The notes: generated by a model not told the origin, from the sequence alone. 64,000 bases of DNA from Salinigranum rubrum (GCF_002906575.1 NZ_CP026309.1:868001-932000); one strand, 5' to 3'. Positions 54,416 through 63,326 are shown, counted from the first letter of the stretch. Translations and numbers: made by a program.

Positions 54416-55198
54416 GTGACGCGCGAGGCGCCGCCCGGCGACGAGACTCGGGTCGACATGCACGTGAAGCTCCTCGACGACCGCGTCGTCGAGCGAGCGA
54501 AGGCCCGCGGCCTCGACGTCCTCGTGTACGCGCCGCATTTCTCCCGGCTCCCCGACATCCGCGCTCGCGCCCGCGAGCACACCGACGACGACCTCCTCGT
54601 CGTCCCCGCCCGGGAGGTGTTCACGGGGCCGTGGCACGACCGCAAACACGTCCTCGCCGTGGGGCTTTCGGACCCCGTCCCCGACTTCATCACCCTCGAC
54701 GCGGCCATCGCGGAGTGCGACCGACAGGGCGCGGCCGTTCTCGTTCCCCATCCCGACCTCCTGTCCGTGAGCCTCGGTCTCGACGACGTCCGGCGCTTCC
54801 GAGAACGGATCGACGGCGTCGAACGCTACAACGCGAAGTGCCTCCCGTGGCAGAACGAGGCGATGGGTCGCGTCGTTCGCGAGACGTCGATGCCGGCGTT
54901 CGGGTCGTCGTACGCGCACCTCCACTCGACGGTGGGCGAGGCGTGGACGGCGTTCGAGACGTCCATCGACGACGAGTCGGCCCTCGTGCGCGCGCTCAGA
55001 ACCGGGGCACCTCGGCGGGTGATGCGTCGGTCGGGCGTCGGCCACCGACTCCGCGGCGTCGCCGAGTTCACCCACCTCGGGCACGAGAACACCTGGGGGA
55101 AGGTCGACCGCCTCCTCCTCTCGGGCATGGAGCCGACCCATCCCGACCACATCGCCTACCGGGGCCGGTTCGACGACGTCTCGGTGTACCGACGCTGA
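54416..55198 (+). CDS. PHP-domain protein
   Basis: A 260-aa PHP (polymerase and histidinol phosphatase-like) TIM-barrel protein: TRVDMHVKLLDDRVVERAKA, LDVLVYAPHFSRLPDIRARA, LLVVPAREVFTGPWHDRKHV, AAVLVPHPDLLSVSLGLDDV, and AFGSSYAHLHSTVGEAWTAF. The usual H-x-H of strand 1 reads DMHVK, so one metal His is substituted, as in other haloarchaeal relatives. It probably hydrolyses a phosphoester; substrate unknown. GTG 54416 is the preferred start because in-frame sequence further upstream is repeat-derived. Confidence 0.83.
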   Translation: MTREAPPGDETRVDMHVKLLDDRVVERAKARGLDVLVYAPHFSRLPDIRARAREHTDDDLLVVPAREVFTGPWHDRKHVLAVGLSDPVPDFITLDAAIAECDRQGAAVLVPHPDLLSVSLGLDDVRRFRERIDGVERYNAKCLPWQNEAMGRVVRETSMPAFGSSYAHLHSTVGEAWTAFETSIDDESALVRALRTGAPRRVMRRSGVGHRLRGVAEFTHLGHENTWGKVDRLLLSGMEPTHPDHIAYRGRFDDVSVYRR

Positions 55199-55269
55199 GG
55201 AGTGCGGTGGGTCGAGTGGGTCGAGTGAACCGTCTCAGACGAGGAGCGCGAGCGACCCCATCGACGCCG

Positions 55270-55776
55270 TTACGAGGTCCTGTACGTTCGTGAGCCCCGA
55301 GTCGAGCGGAAGGCGAAGTAGTGAACGCCCGCGAGCAGGGCCAACTCGAAGAGGGTGATGACGACGGTGACCGCGTCGGCGTGTTTCGAACTCGTCGTCA
55401 CGCCCGACGGGAAGCCGTACTCGGTCTTCGAGAGGGGGTAAAACAGCGCGATACCCCGCCGGCTCCCGACCACGTCGAGGAGGTAGTGGGTCGCCACACC
55501 GATCCAGACGAACTGGAGGTTCCCGAAGAGGAACGGGAACGCGAGGAACACCCCCAACACGGGGAGGTTGTGGAGCGTCTTGCGGTGTTTGCCGAAGGCG
55601 GTGTCGACGTCGGGGAAGAGCGCCCCGAGCGTCACGGGCACCGAGAGTTCGACGACACGCGTGAGCACCTCGACGGCGACGTCGGTCGTCGGCCGCGTGG
55701 TCGGGTCGACGGTGAGAATGAGCCCGAGGCCGACGCCGAGGAGCACCGCGTTCAGCACGTGTCCCTTCTTGTTCAC
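55270..55776 (-). CDS. YdjM-like membrane-bound metal-dependent hydrolase
   Basis: A 168-aa membrane protein starting at GTG 55776 (MNKKGHVLNAVLLGVGLGLI). Conserved polar residues are GALFPDVDTAFGKHRKTLHN and WIGVATHYLLDVVGSRRGIA, giving the His/Asp set of DUF457/YdjM proteins, which are annotated as LexA-regulated membrane hydrolases. Four hydrophobic helices are visible. Function unproved. Divergent from the aminotransferase across a dispersed repeat pair. Confidence 0.85.
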   Translation of the reverse strand: MNKKGHVLNAVLLGVGLGLILTVDPTTRPTTDVAVEVLTRVVELSVPVTLGALFPDVDTAFGKHRKTLHNLPVLGVFLAFPFLFGNLQFVWIGVATHYLLDVVGSRRGIALFYPLSKTEYGFPSGVTTSSKHADAVTVVITLFELALLAGVHYFAFRSTRGSRTYRTS

Positions 55777-55874
55777 GCTTTTCCTGGCTCCGCGGGGGAC
55801 TCAAGCGTTTCGCCACGTTATCATTCCCTGTGCCTCGATGCGTTCTGTGTCCGTGTACGACGACGAGAACGAGA

Positions 55875-56115
55875 CTGTGAGTGCGAGACGGGAGCGGTCG
55901 CCAGGGCGCTGTGGCCACGCCCTCCCCAACCGACTCCTTCACTCACTCGTTTCACTCGTTCGCTCAGTCATCCACCGAAGCGACTGCGTCGCTTCGAGCC
56001 GTTCGCTCGGTCCCCTCACGAGGACCGCTCGCGGCTCCGTCCGCGAGCGACTGGGTGGGGAAGGCCGAGGCTGCGGTCCACCGCGTCCGTGTATCGTCGG
56101 TCGCGTCTCTCTCCG
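55875..56115. repeat. Dispersed intergenic repeat, inverted pair (copy 4)
   Basis: The 452-bp gap 55777-56228 carries a minus-oriented copy (about 55880-55960) and a plus-oriented copy (about 55977-56110) with hairpin GAAGCGACTGCGTCGCTTC at 55977-55995 and core CACCGCGTCCGTGTATCG near 56079-56096. The blocks GGCTGCGGTC and GACTGGG/GGGGAAGG parallel copy 1. No gene is supported in the gap; readings over it only translate the repeat. Confidence 0.75.
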
Positions 56116-56228
56116 TCTCATCTCGAACCGCTCGGTCCCGTTCGTCCGAACTTCGACTGTCTCTCAGCTCCGAAACCCCATCGAATCCAGGACGAAAACG
56201 CCAACACCCTCGGTTTCCATCCACCCAC

Positions 56229-57329
56229 ATGGACTACGACGAGCCGCTGTTCTTCCACGTCATCCAGTACGCACACCACGCGGACCGGGACGTCGTCGAC
56301 ATGGTGAGCGGCAACCCCGACTGGGACCCGCCCGCCGCCCTGCGTGAGGGGCTCCACGAGTACGCCGACGCACCCACCGCGGCGTTTCAGTACCCCCCGA
56401 GCGACGGCCTCCGCGAGTTGCGAGAGGAGATCGCCGAGCGCCGGAACGTCGACCCCTCGCGAGTCATCGTCACCATCGGCGGCGGCGAGGCGAACTACCT
56501 CGCGATGGCCCGGGCGATGGAGCGCGACGCCGGCGACGAGTTCGTCCTCACCGACCCCGTCTACCCGTACTACCCGGGGAAGGCGCAGATGCTCGGCGGG
56601 CGCGTCCGGATGGTCCCGGTCCACGAGAACGGCCAACTCGACATGGACGCGATGCGCGAAGCGATCACGGACGAGACGGTCTGCATCGTGGTCAACACGC
56701 CGAACAACCCCACGGGGGCGGTGTACCCCCGCGAGACCATCGAGGAACTCGTCTCGCTCGCGGAGGCGCACGACGCGCTCCTCCTCGCCGACGAGGTGTA
56801 CGACCACTTCGACTTCTCGGGCGACTTCGAGTCCGCGCTGACTATCGACTCCGACCACCGCATCGTCACCTCGTCGTACTCGAAGACGTTCGCTATCACG
56901 GGCTTTCGCGTCGGCTACGCCGTCTTCCCCGAGTCGCTGGTCGAGAAGGCCAAAACGAGACACATGCTCGTCAACGTCACCGGCGCGCGCCCGTCGCAGG
57001 CGGCGGTTCTCGCGGCGCTACAGAGCACCGGTCCCGAGTACTACGAGGACGTCCGCGACTCGCTTCGAACTCGCATCGACGCCTTCTGCGACGCGCTCGA
57101 CGCGGCCGGCGCGGACTACACCCGGCCCGAGGGGGCCTTTTACGTGCTCGCGCGCTTCGACGGCTTCCCCGGGACGATGGAGAACGTGAAGACGCTCATC
57201 GACGAGGCCGGCGTGGCGGGGATGCCCGGCGAAGCCTTCGGGACGGCTCGTGACGAGTGGATCCGCTTCGCGCTGTGTACGCCCCGGGCGCAGGAGGCCG
57301 CAGAGCGGTTGGCCGAATACTTCTCCTGA
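56229..57329 (+). CDS. PLP-dependent aminotransferase, class I/II
   Basis: A 366-aa fold-type-I aminotransferase. FQYPPSDGLRELREEIAERR, VIVTIGGGEANYLAMARAME, TPNNPTGAVYPRETIEELVS, LLLADEVYDHFDFSGDFESA, and SSYSKTFAITGFRVGYAVFP with the PLP Lys in SYSKTF, then EGAFYVLARFDGFPG and C-terminal WIRFALCTPRAQEAAERLAE. It resembles aspartate/aromatic aminotransferases; the substrate is not determinable. ATG 56229 is chosen because an upstream open reading to 55881 covers the repeat. Confidence 0.92.
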   Translation: MDYDEPLFFHVIQYAHHADRDVVDMVSGNPDWDPPAALREGLHEYADAPTAAFQYPPSDGLRELREEIAERRNVDPSRVIVTIGGGEANYLAMARAMERDAGDEFVLTDPVYPYYPGKAQMLGGRVRMVPVHENGQLDMDAMREAITDETVCIVVNTPNNPTGAVYPRETIEELVSLAEAHDALLLADEVYDHFDFSGDFESALTIDSDHRIVTSSYSKTFAITGFRVGYAVFPESLVEKAKTRHMLVNVTGARPSQAAVLAALQSTGPEYYEDVRDSLRTRIDAFCDALDAAGADYTRPEGAFYVLARFDGFPGTMENVKTLIDEAGVAGMPGEAFGTARDEWIRFALCTPRAQEAAERLAEYFS

Positions 57330-57418
57330 GTACGGCTTTCGAGCCGTTCGGTAGATGTCCGTTCTGTCGTTCTCTGCGGCTCCTCGGGGGCGTGTCCGTG
57401 GCACGTTCGACGGACGTG

Positions 57419-57540
57419 TCGAGTTCGGGTCGCCCGCGAACGAGCGCATACGAGCGAACGAACGGCTCGAAGCGGCGGAGCCGCCTCGATGGTGTGGCCT
57501 CACCGCGTCCGCGCACCGCGCGACCACCGTGTTCGCATCT
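57419..57540 (+). repeat. Dispersed intergenic repeat (copy 5)
   Basis: In the 368-bp gap 57330-57697 between two plus-strand genes lies one plus-oriented copy: hairpin GAAGCGGCGGAGCCGCCTC (57469-57487) followed directly by GATGGTGTGGCC and core CACCGCGTCCGCGCACCG. The remaining bases show no gene. Confidence 0.72.
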
Positions 57541-57697
57541 GTATCGATGCTCTAGCTCATCTCCCGTACCAGTTCGCACACCGACTCTCTCCCGTACGTG
57601 ACCGCGCTGTTCGTCGGTGAGGCGTCTCGACGCGCCGTTCTCACCTCCGTATCTTCCAGACCGACGGGTACACAAAGCTCGACGGTCGAGAACGGGT

Positions 57698-58999
57698 ATG
57701 ACGAACATCGACGTCGAGGCGGTCGACTCCGTTGACGACGCGGACGACGGGCACGTCCACGACGACGGGGGCGGAGAGGGCGGCGCGGGCGGAGACCCTA
57801 TCGAGGTGGAGACCGGGCCGATCGAGGAGAGCGACGCCGACCTGCCCGTCGGCGTCGACGCGCCCGAGTACGTCCTCTACGGCGGGAAGGGCGGCGTCGG
57901 TAAGACGACGATGGCGGCGGCGACGGCGCTCGCCTCCGCCGCGGACGGGACGGCCACGCTCGTCGTCTCGACCGACCCCGCCCACTCCCTCTCGGACACT
58001 CTCGAAGTCGACGTCCCGCCCAGACCGACGCAGATTCGCGACGACCTCCCCCTGTACGCCGCCGAAATCGACCCCGAGGCGGTCGCACAGGGGCCGTTCG
58101 CCGGCGGGGAGTTCGACCCCGGGTTCGGCGCCGACGACGACAGCGGTCCCGCGGGGGCGACGGCCGGTCCAGGTGGTGCCGCCGGCAGCGACGAGAACCC
58201 CTTCACGGATGAGTCCGGTTCCGGCGTGGGTGGCGCTGCGGGCGACAACCCCTTCACCGGCGGTCCTGGAGGTGCCGGCGACGGCCCGATGGGCGCGGGC
58301 ATGGGCGGTCTCGGCGACCTCTTCGGCGGCGACTCCCCCCTGAGTGGACCGATGCCCGGCGCGGACGAGGCGGCGGCGATGCAGCAGCTTCTGGAGTACC
58401 TCGACGACCCCCGGTTCGACCGCGTCGTCATCGACACCGCGCCGACGGGCCACACCCTTCGACTGCTCGAACTCCCCGAAGTGATGGACTCGATGGCGGG
58501 TCGACTCCTCAAGATGCGCGAGCAGTTCTCGGGGCTGATGGACGGCATCAAGGGGATGTTCGGAGCCGGGTCCGAGTCGGAAAAGCCGCTGGCCCAACTG
58601 GAGGAACTCGCCGAGCGCATCGAGCGCCTTCGAGCGGTGCTCAGAGACCCGTCGCGGACGGATTTCCGCGTGGTGATGGTGCCCGAGAAGATGAGCGTGC
58701 TCGAATCACAGCGCCTCATCAGACGGCTGGACGAGTTCGGCATTCCGGTCCAGACCGTCGTGGTGAACCAGGTGATGGAGAACCTCGCCGAGGTCACGAG
58801 CGACGTCGACCCCGAGTGGGTCGTCTCGCCCGACCTGGAGAACTGCGAGTTCTGCAAGCGGCGCTGGAAGGTCCAGCAGGCCGCGCTCTCGGAGGCGATG
58901 GACCTCTTCCGCGGACACGACGTCAAGCGCGTTCCCCTCCTCGCCGACGAGGTGCAGGGGGAGGCCGCGCTGAAAGTCGTCGCGGCGTGTCTGCAGTGA
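57698..58999 (+). CDS. Get3/ArsA-type ATPase with long internal insertion
   Basis: A 433-aa deviant Walker ATPase of the tail-anchored-protein/arsenite group. The P-loop GGKGGVGKTTMAAATALAS, switch I VVSTDPAHSLSDTLEVDVP, and switch II VVIDTAPTGHTLRLLELPEV are intact. CEFCKRRWKVQQAALSEAMD carries the CxxC zinc dimer motif of Get3. Two additions are unusual: an acidic leader (1-55) and a Gly/Pro/Asp-rich insert of about 85 residues (about 145-230, GPGGAGDGPMGAGMGGLGDL) between the switches, where the client-binding subdomain should begin. Archaeal members are proposed to insert tail-anchored proteins. Confidence 0.88.
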   Translation: MTNIDVEAVDSVDDADDGHVHDDGGGEGGAGGDPIEVETGPIEESDADLPVGVDAPEYVLYGGKGGVGKTTMAAATALASAADGTATLVVSTDPAHSLSDTLEVDVPPRPTQIRDDLPLYAAEIDPEAVAQGPFAGGEFDPGFGADDDSGPAGATAGPGGAAGSDENPFTDESGSGVGGAAGDNPFTGGPGGAGDGPMGAGMGGLGDLFGGDSPLSGPMPGADEAAAMQQLLEYLDDPRFDRVVIDTAPTGHTLRLLELPEVMDSMAGRLLKMREQFSGLMDGIKGMFGAGSESEKPLAQLEELAERIERLRAVLRDPSRTDFRVVMVPEKMSVLESQRLIRRLDEFGIPVQTVVVNQVMENLAEVTSDVDPEWVVSPDLENCEFCKRRWKVQQAALSEAMDLFRGHDVKRVPLLADEVQGEAALKVVAACLQ

Positions 59000-59091
59000 G
59001 TTCGTAGACGGTTCGACGACCGGTGCGTCCCCGCAGAACCTATCTGTTCGCGACGTGTGACCGTCACACACGGTGTTACCGATCGGACACG

Positions 59092-59433
59092 ATGTTCACG
59101 CTTCGCCGCCCCGACACCGGTGGACTGCTCGGACTCCTCACGCTCGCGATCATCGCCCTCCTGGCCGTGGTTCGAGGGCAGCCAGTTGGTCGTCTCGAAC
59201 TGGCGTTCTTCACCTCCATCGCTGTCTTGATGACCCTCGCGGCGTTCACGAGGGGCTTTCTCCGCTCCCCGTGGTATCCGCTCGTCGGCGGTGCGCTCAT
59301 CACCGTCTTCGCGCTGCTGCAGTATCAGCAGACACAGAACGCGTGGTTCCTGTTCGGAACCGTCGTGGGTGTCGGATTCGGCGCCTACGGTGTCGTCGAT
59401 TCGCTGAACGACGCCCGGACGGAGCGCGAGTAG
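59092..59433 (+). CDS. Small four-helix membrane protein
   Basis: A 113-aa membrane protein of unknown family: LLGLLTLAIIALLAVVRG, LELAFFTSIAVLMTLAAFTR, WYPLVGGALITVFALLQYQQ and WFLFGTVVGVGFGAYGVVD are hydrophobic. ATG 59092 is preferred to 59023, which would add a polar Cys-rich stretch. It follows the Get3-like gene by about 90 nt. No function can be proposed. Confidence 0.65.
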   Translation: MFTLRRPDTGGLLGLLTLAIIALLAVVRGQPVGRLELAFFTSIAVLMTLAAFTRGFLRSPWYPLVGGALITVFALLQYQQTQNAWFLFGTVVGVGFGAYGVVDSLNDARTERE

Positions 59434-59549
59434 CCTCGCTGCTCGACCCGGACGTGCGGGTGTGACTGTGAGGCGCTCTCGCGGCTGACCGGTGCGTCTC
59501 GGCGACGCTCCGTGAGTGCCGTCGCCGTCGCAAGCAACCCGCCCGGCCC

Positions 59550-60380
59550 TCAGGAGAGCTTTCGCAGGAGACCGAACGCGCTGTCTCTGAGCGAATCGGG
59601 GACGAACCGGCCCAGGACGGCAATCGACGCGACGGTCCCGACGGGGTAGCGCGCCGCGGGCTTCGTCGCCGACGCGGCGTTGACGATGTCCTCTGCGACC
59701 CGTTCGGGCGGTTCCTCCCAGAACCCGCCCTCGCCGACAGCCTGCGCGTCGTCGAACGCCTTGTAGAACGGCGCGTACGCCTCGGAGCGCTCGATTTCTT
59801 CCTCGTCGGCCTCCTCCGCGGCCCGCTGGTTGAACTGGGTGTCGACCGGGCCGGGTTCGATGAGGACGACGTCGATTCCCTTGTCCTCGACTTCGACGCG
59901 GAGCGCGTCGCTCATGGCTTCGAGCGCGAACTTCGAGGCGCAGTAGACGCCGCCGCCGGGGAAGGAGAGTCGCCCGGCGACGCTGGAGACGTTGACGATG
60001 GTCCCCGACTCCTGCTCGCGCATGTGGGGGAGGACGGCGCGAGTCAGTCGGTGGGGGCCGTAGACGTTGGCGTCGAACTGCTCGTGGACCTTGTCGGTGG
60101 GCACGTCCTCGATGGGACCGAACTGCGCGTAGCCCGCGTTGTTGACGAGGCAGTCGATGCGGCCGTGCTCGTCGACGATGCGGGAGACGACGCGCTCGAC
60201 GTCCTCGGGGTCGGTGACGTCGAGCGTGGAGATGTCGCAGCCGCGGTCGCCCAGCGTCTCGATGTCGGCGGGGTTGCGGGCGGTGGCGTACACCTCCCAC
60301 TCCTCGTCGAGGAAGGCGAGCGCCGTCGCGCGGCCGATTCCTGACGAACAACCGGTGATGAGGACCGTCTTGGGGTGCAC
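59550..60380 (-). CDS. Short-chain dehydrogenase/reductase (retinol-dehydrogenase-like)
   Basis: A 276-aa SDR: VLITGCSSGIGRATALAFLD, VYATARNPADIETLGDRGCD (basic residue after strand 2 suggests NADPH), DCLVNNAGYAQFGPIEDVPT, SSVAGRLSFPGGGVYCASKF (active-site Ser and Tyr/Lys), LIEPGPVDTQFNQRA. The C-terminal helix ends FVPDSLRDSAFGLLRKLS. Substrate unknown. It lies alone between convergent and tandem neighbours. Confidence 0.89.
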   Translation of the reverse strand: MHPKTVLITGCSSGIGRATALAFLDEEWEVYATARNPADIETLGDRGCDISTLDVTDPEDVERVVSRIVDEHGRIDCLVNNAGYAQFGPIEDVPTDKVHEQFDANVYGPHRLTRAVLPHMREQESGTIVNVSSVAGRLSFPGGGVYCASKFALEAMSDALRVEVEDKGIDVVLIEPGPVDTQFNQRAAEEADEEEIERSEAYAPFYKAFDDAQAVGEGGFWEEPPERVAEDIVNAASATKPAARYPVGTVASIAVLGRFVPDSLRDSAFGLLRKLS

Positions 60381-60441
60381 GCCGGTACGTCGGAACGCGG
60401 ACGGTTAAGTGCCACCGATTGCGGAGGTTCTGCAGGGCTGT

Positions 60442-61236
60442 TCAGGTGTACTCGGCTTTCACCTCGGCCGCGTACTGGTCTGCGAGGCGCGTGGGTTCGG
60501 GGAGTTTGTACCCGTCACAGCAGCGGAGCACGAGGTCGGCGGCGGTCTCGGCCGAGACCCGGTGGCCGGGGCTGACGTAGAGCGGATTGATCTTCCGAGA
60601 CGACTCGTACTGTCTCGACTGGACGGCGTAGCCGATGACGCGGCCGTCGGGCACGTCGACGTCGCTGTCGGCGAGAATCGGCGTGCGCCACCCCTCTGGT
60701 CGGCCGTCGACCGACTCGCGGGGGCGACCACAGAGCAGCGACTTCGCGACGCCCACGCTCGGGCGGTCGAAGACGACGCCCATGTGCGTCGCGAGGCCGG
60801 CCTGTCGGTAGTGAATCCGGCCGCTCCCGTCGAAGACGAGCAGGTCCGGGTTCGTCTGCACCCGTTCGAGCGCGTCGACGATGGGGCCGCCCTCGCGGAA
60901 CGAGAGCAATCCAGGGATGTACGGAATCGACAGCTCAGAGACGGCGTGTGCGCGTTCGACGACCTCACCACCCTGGAGGCAGACGACGGCGCTGACGGCC
61001 GCGTCGTCGAGGAACGCCTGGTCGACGCCGGCGACGACTGGGGCGTCCGGTCCAGAGGGTCCCCCCCGCTCGCCCCCGAGCGTCGTCTGTTCGTCGTCAC
61101 CGCGCCCGACGCGGGTCGGGTCGAACGTGAACGCGTCGTCGAAGGTGGCCGCCTCGGCGACCCGGCGCTGGAGGGCCTCCATCTCCTCGCGCGTCGCGGT
61201 GGGGTCGGGGAGGTACTGGGGGTAGCGCGGCTCCAT
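60442..61236 (-). CDS. nfi: Endonuclease V
   Basis: Cuts DNA (or RNA) next to deaminated adenine (inosine). The 264-aa protein has VVAGVDQAFLDDAAVSAVVC (first catalytic Asp), ELSIPYIPGLLSFREGGPIV, DLLVFDGSGRIHYRQAGLAT followed by HMGV, SVGVAKSLLCGRP, and NPLYVSPGHRVSAETAADLV. Longer than bacterial Nfi because of an acidic/Gly insert at about 45-65. It begins 3 nt from the rhomboid gene stop, so it probably forms an operon with it. Confidence 0.9.
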   Translation of the reverse strand: MEPRYPQYLPDPTATREEMEALQRRVAEAATFDDAFTFDPTRVGRGDDEQTTLGGERGGPSGPDAPVVAGVDQAFLDDAAVSAVVCLQGGEVVERAHAVSELSIPYIPGLLSFREGGPIVDALERVQTNPDLLVFDGSGRIHYRQAGLATHMGVVFDRPSVGVAKSLLCGRPRESVDGRPEGWRTPILADSDVDVPDGRVIGYAVQSRQYESSRKINPLYVSPGHRVSAETAADLVLRCCDGYKLPEPTRLADQYAAEVKAEYT

Positions 61237-61239
61237 GGT

Positions 61240-62157
61240 TCAGAACCGACCGCGACCCGGTCCTCCCGCTCCCCCACCGCCGCCGCCGCCGAACTGCAGC
61301 GACTTGGGGACGCCGACCCGTCCCTTGACCCGGCCGCCGTAGGCCAATCCCACGAGGAGGCCGACGAGGTGAGCGAAGTGGGCGACGTTGCCGCCGAGCG
61401 CGCCGACGCCGTTCGCGGCACCGAACCCGGCCCAGAGGCTGAACGCCGCGAAGCCGAAGGTGAGCACCCACAGCGGCATGGGGATGATGAAGTAGAGGTA
61501 CACCTTCAGGTTCGGGTTCAACACGGTGAGGACGCCGAGAACGCCCATGATGGCGCCCGAGGCGCCGACGACGCCGGGACCCGCCGCGCCCTCCGTCAGG
61601 AGCGTCGTCCCGACCTGTGCGAGGCCCGCCAGGACGCCCGCGCCGAAAAAGAGCGCCGTGAACCGCCTGGTGTTGAGGTAGCGCTCGACGACGGGGCCGA
61701 AGAAGTACAGCGCGATGCTGTTGAACGCGATGTGGGTGAAGCCGCCGTGTGCGAAGATAGAGGTCACCCAGGTCCACACGTACTCGATGTTCCCAGGGCT
61801 GAGAACGAACACGGTGCGGTAGAGAGCGGGGCTCAGACCGAGTAACTGAAAGAGGAGCTGCAACGCGAAGGTGACCCACATCAGACCGAGGAACAGGTAG
61901 CTCATGTTCCCGCGGAAGTACCCGAGCGGCCCGCCGGTCGACGTCACCCGGTCGAGGACGCCCTTCGAACGACTCCCACGCTTTTCGACCGAGTCGTCGA
62001 AGTCGCTCTCGAAGACGCCGGAGGGGTCGTCCCAGTCGTTCAGGCCGGGACAGTCGTGGTTCTCCGGGAGGCGGTGTTCCCCGCAGAACGTGCGTCCACA
62101 GCGCCGACACTGGTACGGCAAGTTCTCGTGCTTGCCGCACGCGTCACACTTCGCCAT
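61240..62157 (-). CDS. Rhomboid intramembrane serine protease with AN1-type zinc finger
   Basis: A 305-aa fusion common in haloarchaea. The N-terminal AN1-like finger is CDACGKHENLPYQCRRCGRT followed by FCGEHRLPENHDC. The rhomboid domain has six hydrophobic helices, WVTSIFAHGGFTHIAFNSIA, catalytic Ser in VVGASGAIMGVLG, and catalytic His in NVAHFAHLVGLLVG. The tail after about 275 is a Gly-rich linker (QFGGGGGGGAGGPGRGRF). It cleaves membrane proteins within the bilayer; substrate unknown. First gene of the operon with endonuclease V. Confidence 0.93.
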   Translation of the reverse strand: MAKCDACGKHENLPYQCRRCGRTFCGEHRLPENHDCPGLNDWDDPSGVFESDFDDSVEKRGSRSKGVLDRVTSTGGPLGYFRGNMSYLFLGLMWVTFALQLLFQLLGLSPALYRTVFVLSPGNIEYVWTWVTSIFAHGGFTHIAFNSIALYFFGPVVERYLNTRRFTALFFGAGVLAGLAQVGTTLLTEGAAGPGVVGASGAIMGVLGVLTVLNPNLKVYLYFIIPMPLWVLTFGFAAFSLWAGFGAANGVGALGGNVAHFAHLVGLLVGLAYGGRVKGRVGVPKSLQFGGGGGGGAGGPGRGRF

Positions 62158-62226
62158 TACCCACGCCTAATAGCGTGGTGCTAAAAGGGGTTGCCCTCCT
62201 GCGCACGGGAAGTACAACGCGGCGGT

Positions 62227-62373
62227 TTACGTCTCGTCGGTGTCGGCGGCCGACCGGTCGTCCTCGTCGAGTGCCGGGGCGGGCACGACGGTCCGGTGGT
62301 CGATGCCGACGCGGGGTCGTCTCGAACTCATCTCACCATCGGCTACGTCCTCTCCCCGCAAAAAATTACCCAT
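62227..62373 (-). CDS. Possible small protein (48 aa)
   Basis: A minus-strand reading begins MGNFLRGEDVADGEMSSRRP, continues with VGIDHRTVVPAPALDEDDRS and ends with TDET before the stop. An AT-rich element (AATAAATTATGCGC) precedes the ATG, and composition is acidic like real haloarchaeal proteins, but no family is known. A shorter start is ATG 62331. The rest of the 62158-62571 gap holds no gene that I can support. Confidence 0.3.
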   Translation of the reverse strand: MGNFLRGEDVADGEMSSRRPRVGIDHRTVVPAPALDEDDRSAADTDET

Positions 62374-62571
62374 GCGCATAATTTATTGGCCGGCAACCCG
62401 GTATAACCGAGACACATACGGGTTCTGCCCACAGCGCTCGTCGAGGACCCCGCGGGCCGTCGCCGTCGGTCGTTCGACGGCTTCCTCCGGCCGCGACGGT
62501 CGGAGGGAGGACACGCCTCGTCCGTCCGAGAACAGCGGCAAAAAGCCCGTTCGACCGGTCGTTCGAGGAGG

Positions 62572-63105
62572 TTACGCGAAGTTCTCTTCGTAGAGGTCCA
62601 TCGCGTGCTCGATGGCCTCCTTCGCGGCCTGCGCGTCCTCCCAGCCCAGCGTCTCGACCTCTTTGCCCTCTTCGAGGTTCTTGTACGTCTCGAAGAACTC
62701 CGAGATCTCGGCTTTCGTCTGTGCGGTCAGGTCGTCGACGTCGGTGACGTGGTCGTAGCGGGGGTCCTCGGTGGGAACGGCGATGACCTTGTCGTCCTTC
62801 TCGCCGTCGTCGTCCATCCCCATCAGGGCGACGGGTCGAGCCTCGATGACGCAACCGGGGAACGTCTGGTCCTCGACGAGGACGAGCACGTCGAACGGGT
62901 CGCCGTCGTCGTAGTAGGTCCGCGGCATGAAACCGTAGTCGGAGGGGTAGTGGACGTTCGAGTGGAGGACCCGGTCGAGGACGACGCCGGGCACGTCCTT
63001 GTCGTACTCGTACTTGTTTCGCTCTCCCTTCAGACACTCCACGACGGCGTAGACGACGTCCGGCGCGTCCGGACCGGTCTCCATGTCTTCCCAGAGGTTG
63101 ACCAT
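62572..63105 (-). CDS. ppa: Inorganic pyrophosphatase
   Basis: Hydrolyses pyrophosphate to drive biosynthesis. The 177-aa soluble family I enzyme has VECLKGERNKYEYDKDVPGV, HYPSDYGFMPRTYYDDGDPF, DVLVLVEDQTFPGCVIEARP, and MDDDGEKDDKVIAVPTEDPR, with the Asp cluster DGDPFD for Mg. Length matches archaeal enzymes. ATG 63105 fits the conserved N-terminus; the sequence upstream to 63246 is not family-like. Confidence 0.95.
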   Translation of the reverse strand: MVNLWEDMETGPDAPDVVYAVVECLKGERNKYEYDKDVPGVVLDRVLHSNVHYPSDYGFMPRTYYDDGDPFDVLVLVEDQTFPGCVIEARPVALMGMDDDGEKDDKVIAVPTEDPRYDHVTDVDDLTAQTKAEISEFFETYKNLEEGKEVETLGWEDAQAAKEAIEHAMDLYEENFA

Positions 63106-63292
63106 ACGTGTCCGTCCGCTGAGTGGCGCAAAAATCCGTCGGTATCTCCGAGCGGACCCTCCGACGGACGGCAGGCGGTCATTTATTGCAGCGCGCGGCC
63201 TCACGAGTGGATGTGCGATCCGATCACGAGTGATACACTCAATCACTACCTCGCGGAAACGACCGGTTCAGGGGACTTAAACGGATAAATTC

Positions 63293-63326
63293 TATCTCTA
63301 AATATGATATTTTAATACTGTAGATA
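63293..63326 (+). promoter_or_regulatory. AT-rich palindromic region before the PadR gene
   Basis: A perfect 13-bp palindrome AAATATGATATTT (63300-63312) lies between TATCT (63293-63297) and AGATA (63322-63326), which are themselves inverted. It is about 57-90 nt upstream of the PadR start and could be the operator at which PadR represses itself. Confidence 0.45.

Noticed and set aside
55881-56228. N-terminal extension of the aminotransferase
   Set aside because: Covers the inverted repeat pair and is Ser/Arg-rich; the enzyme fold begins at ATG 56229.
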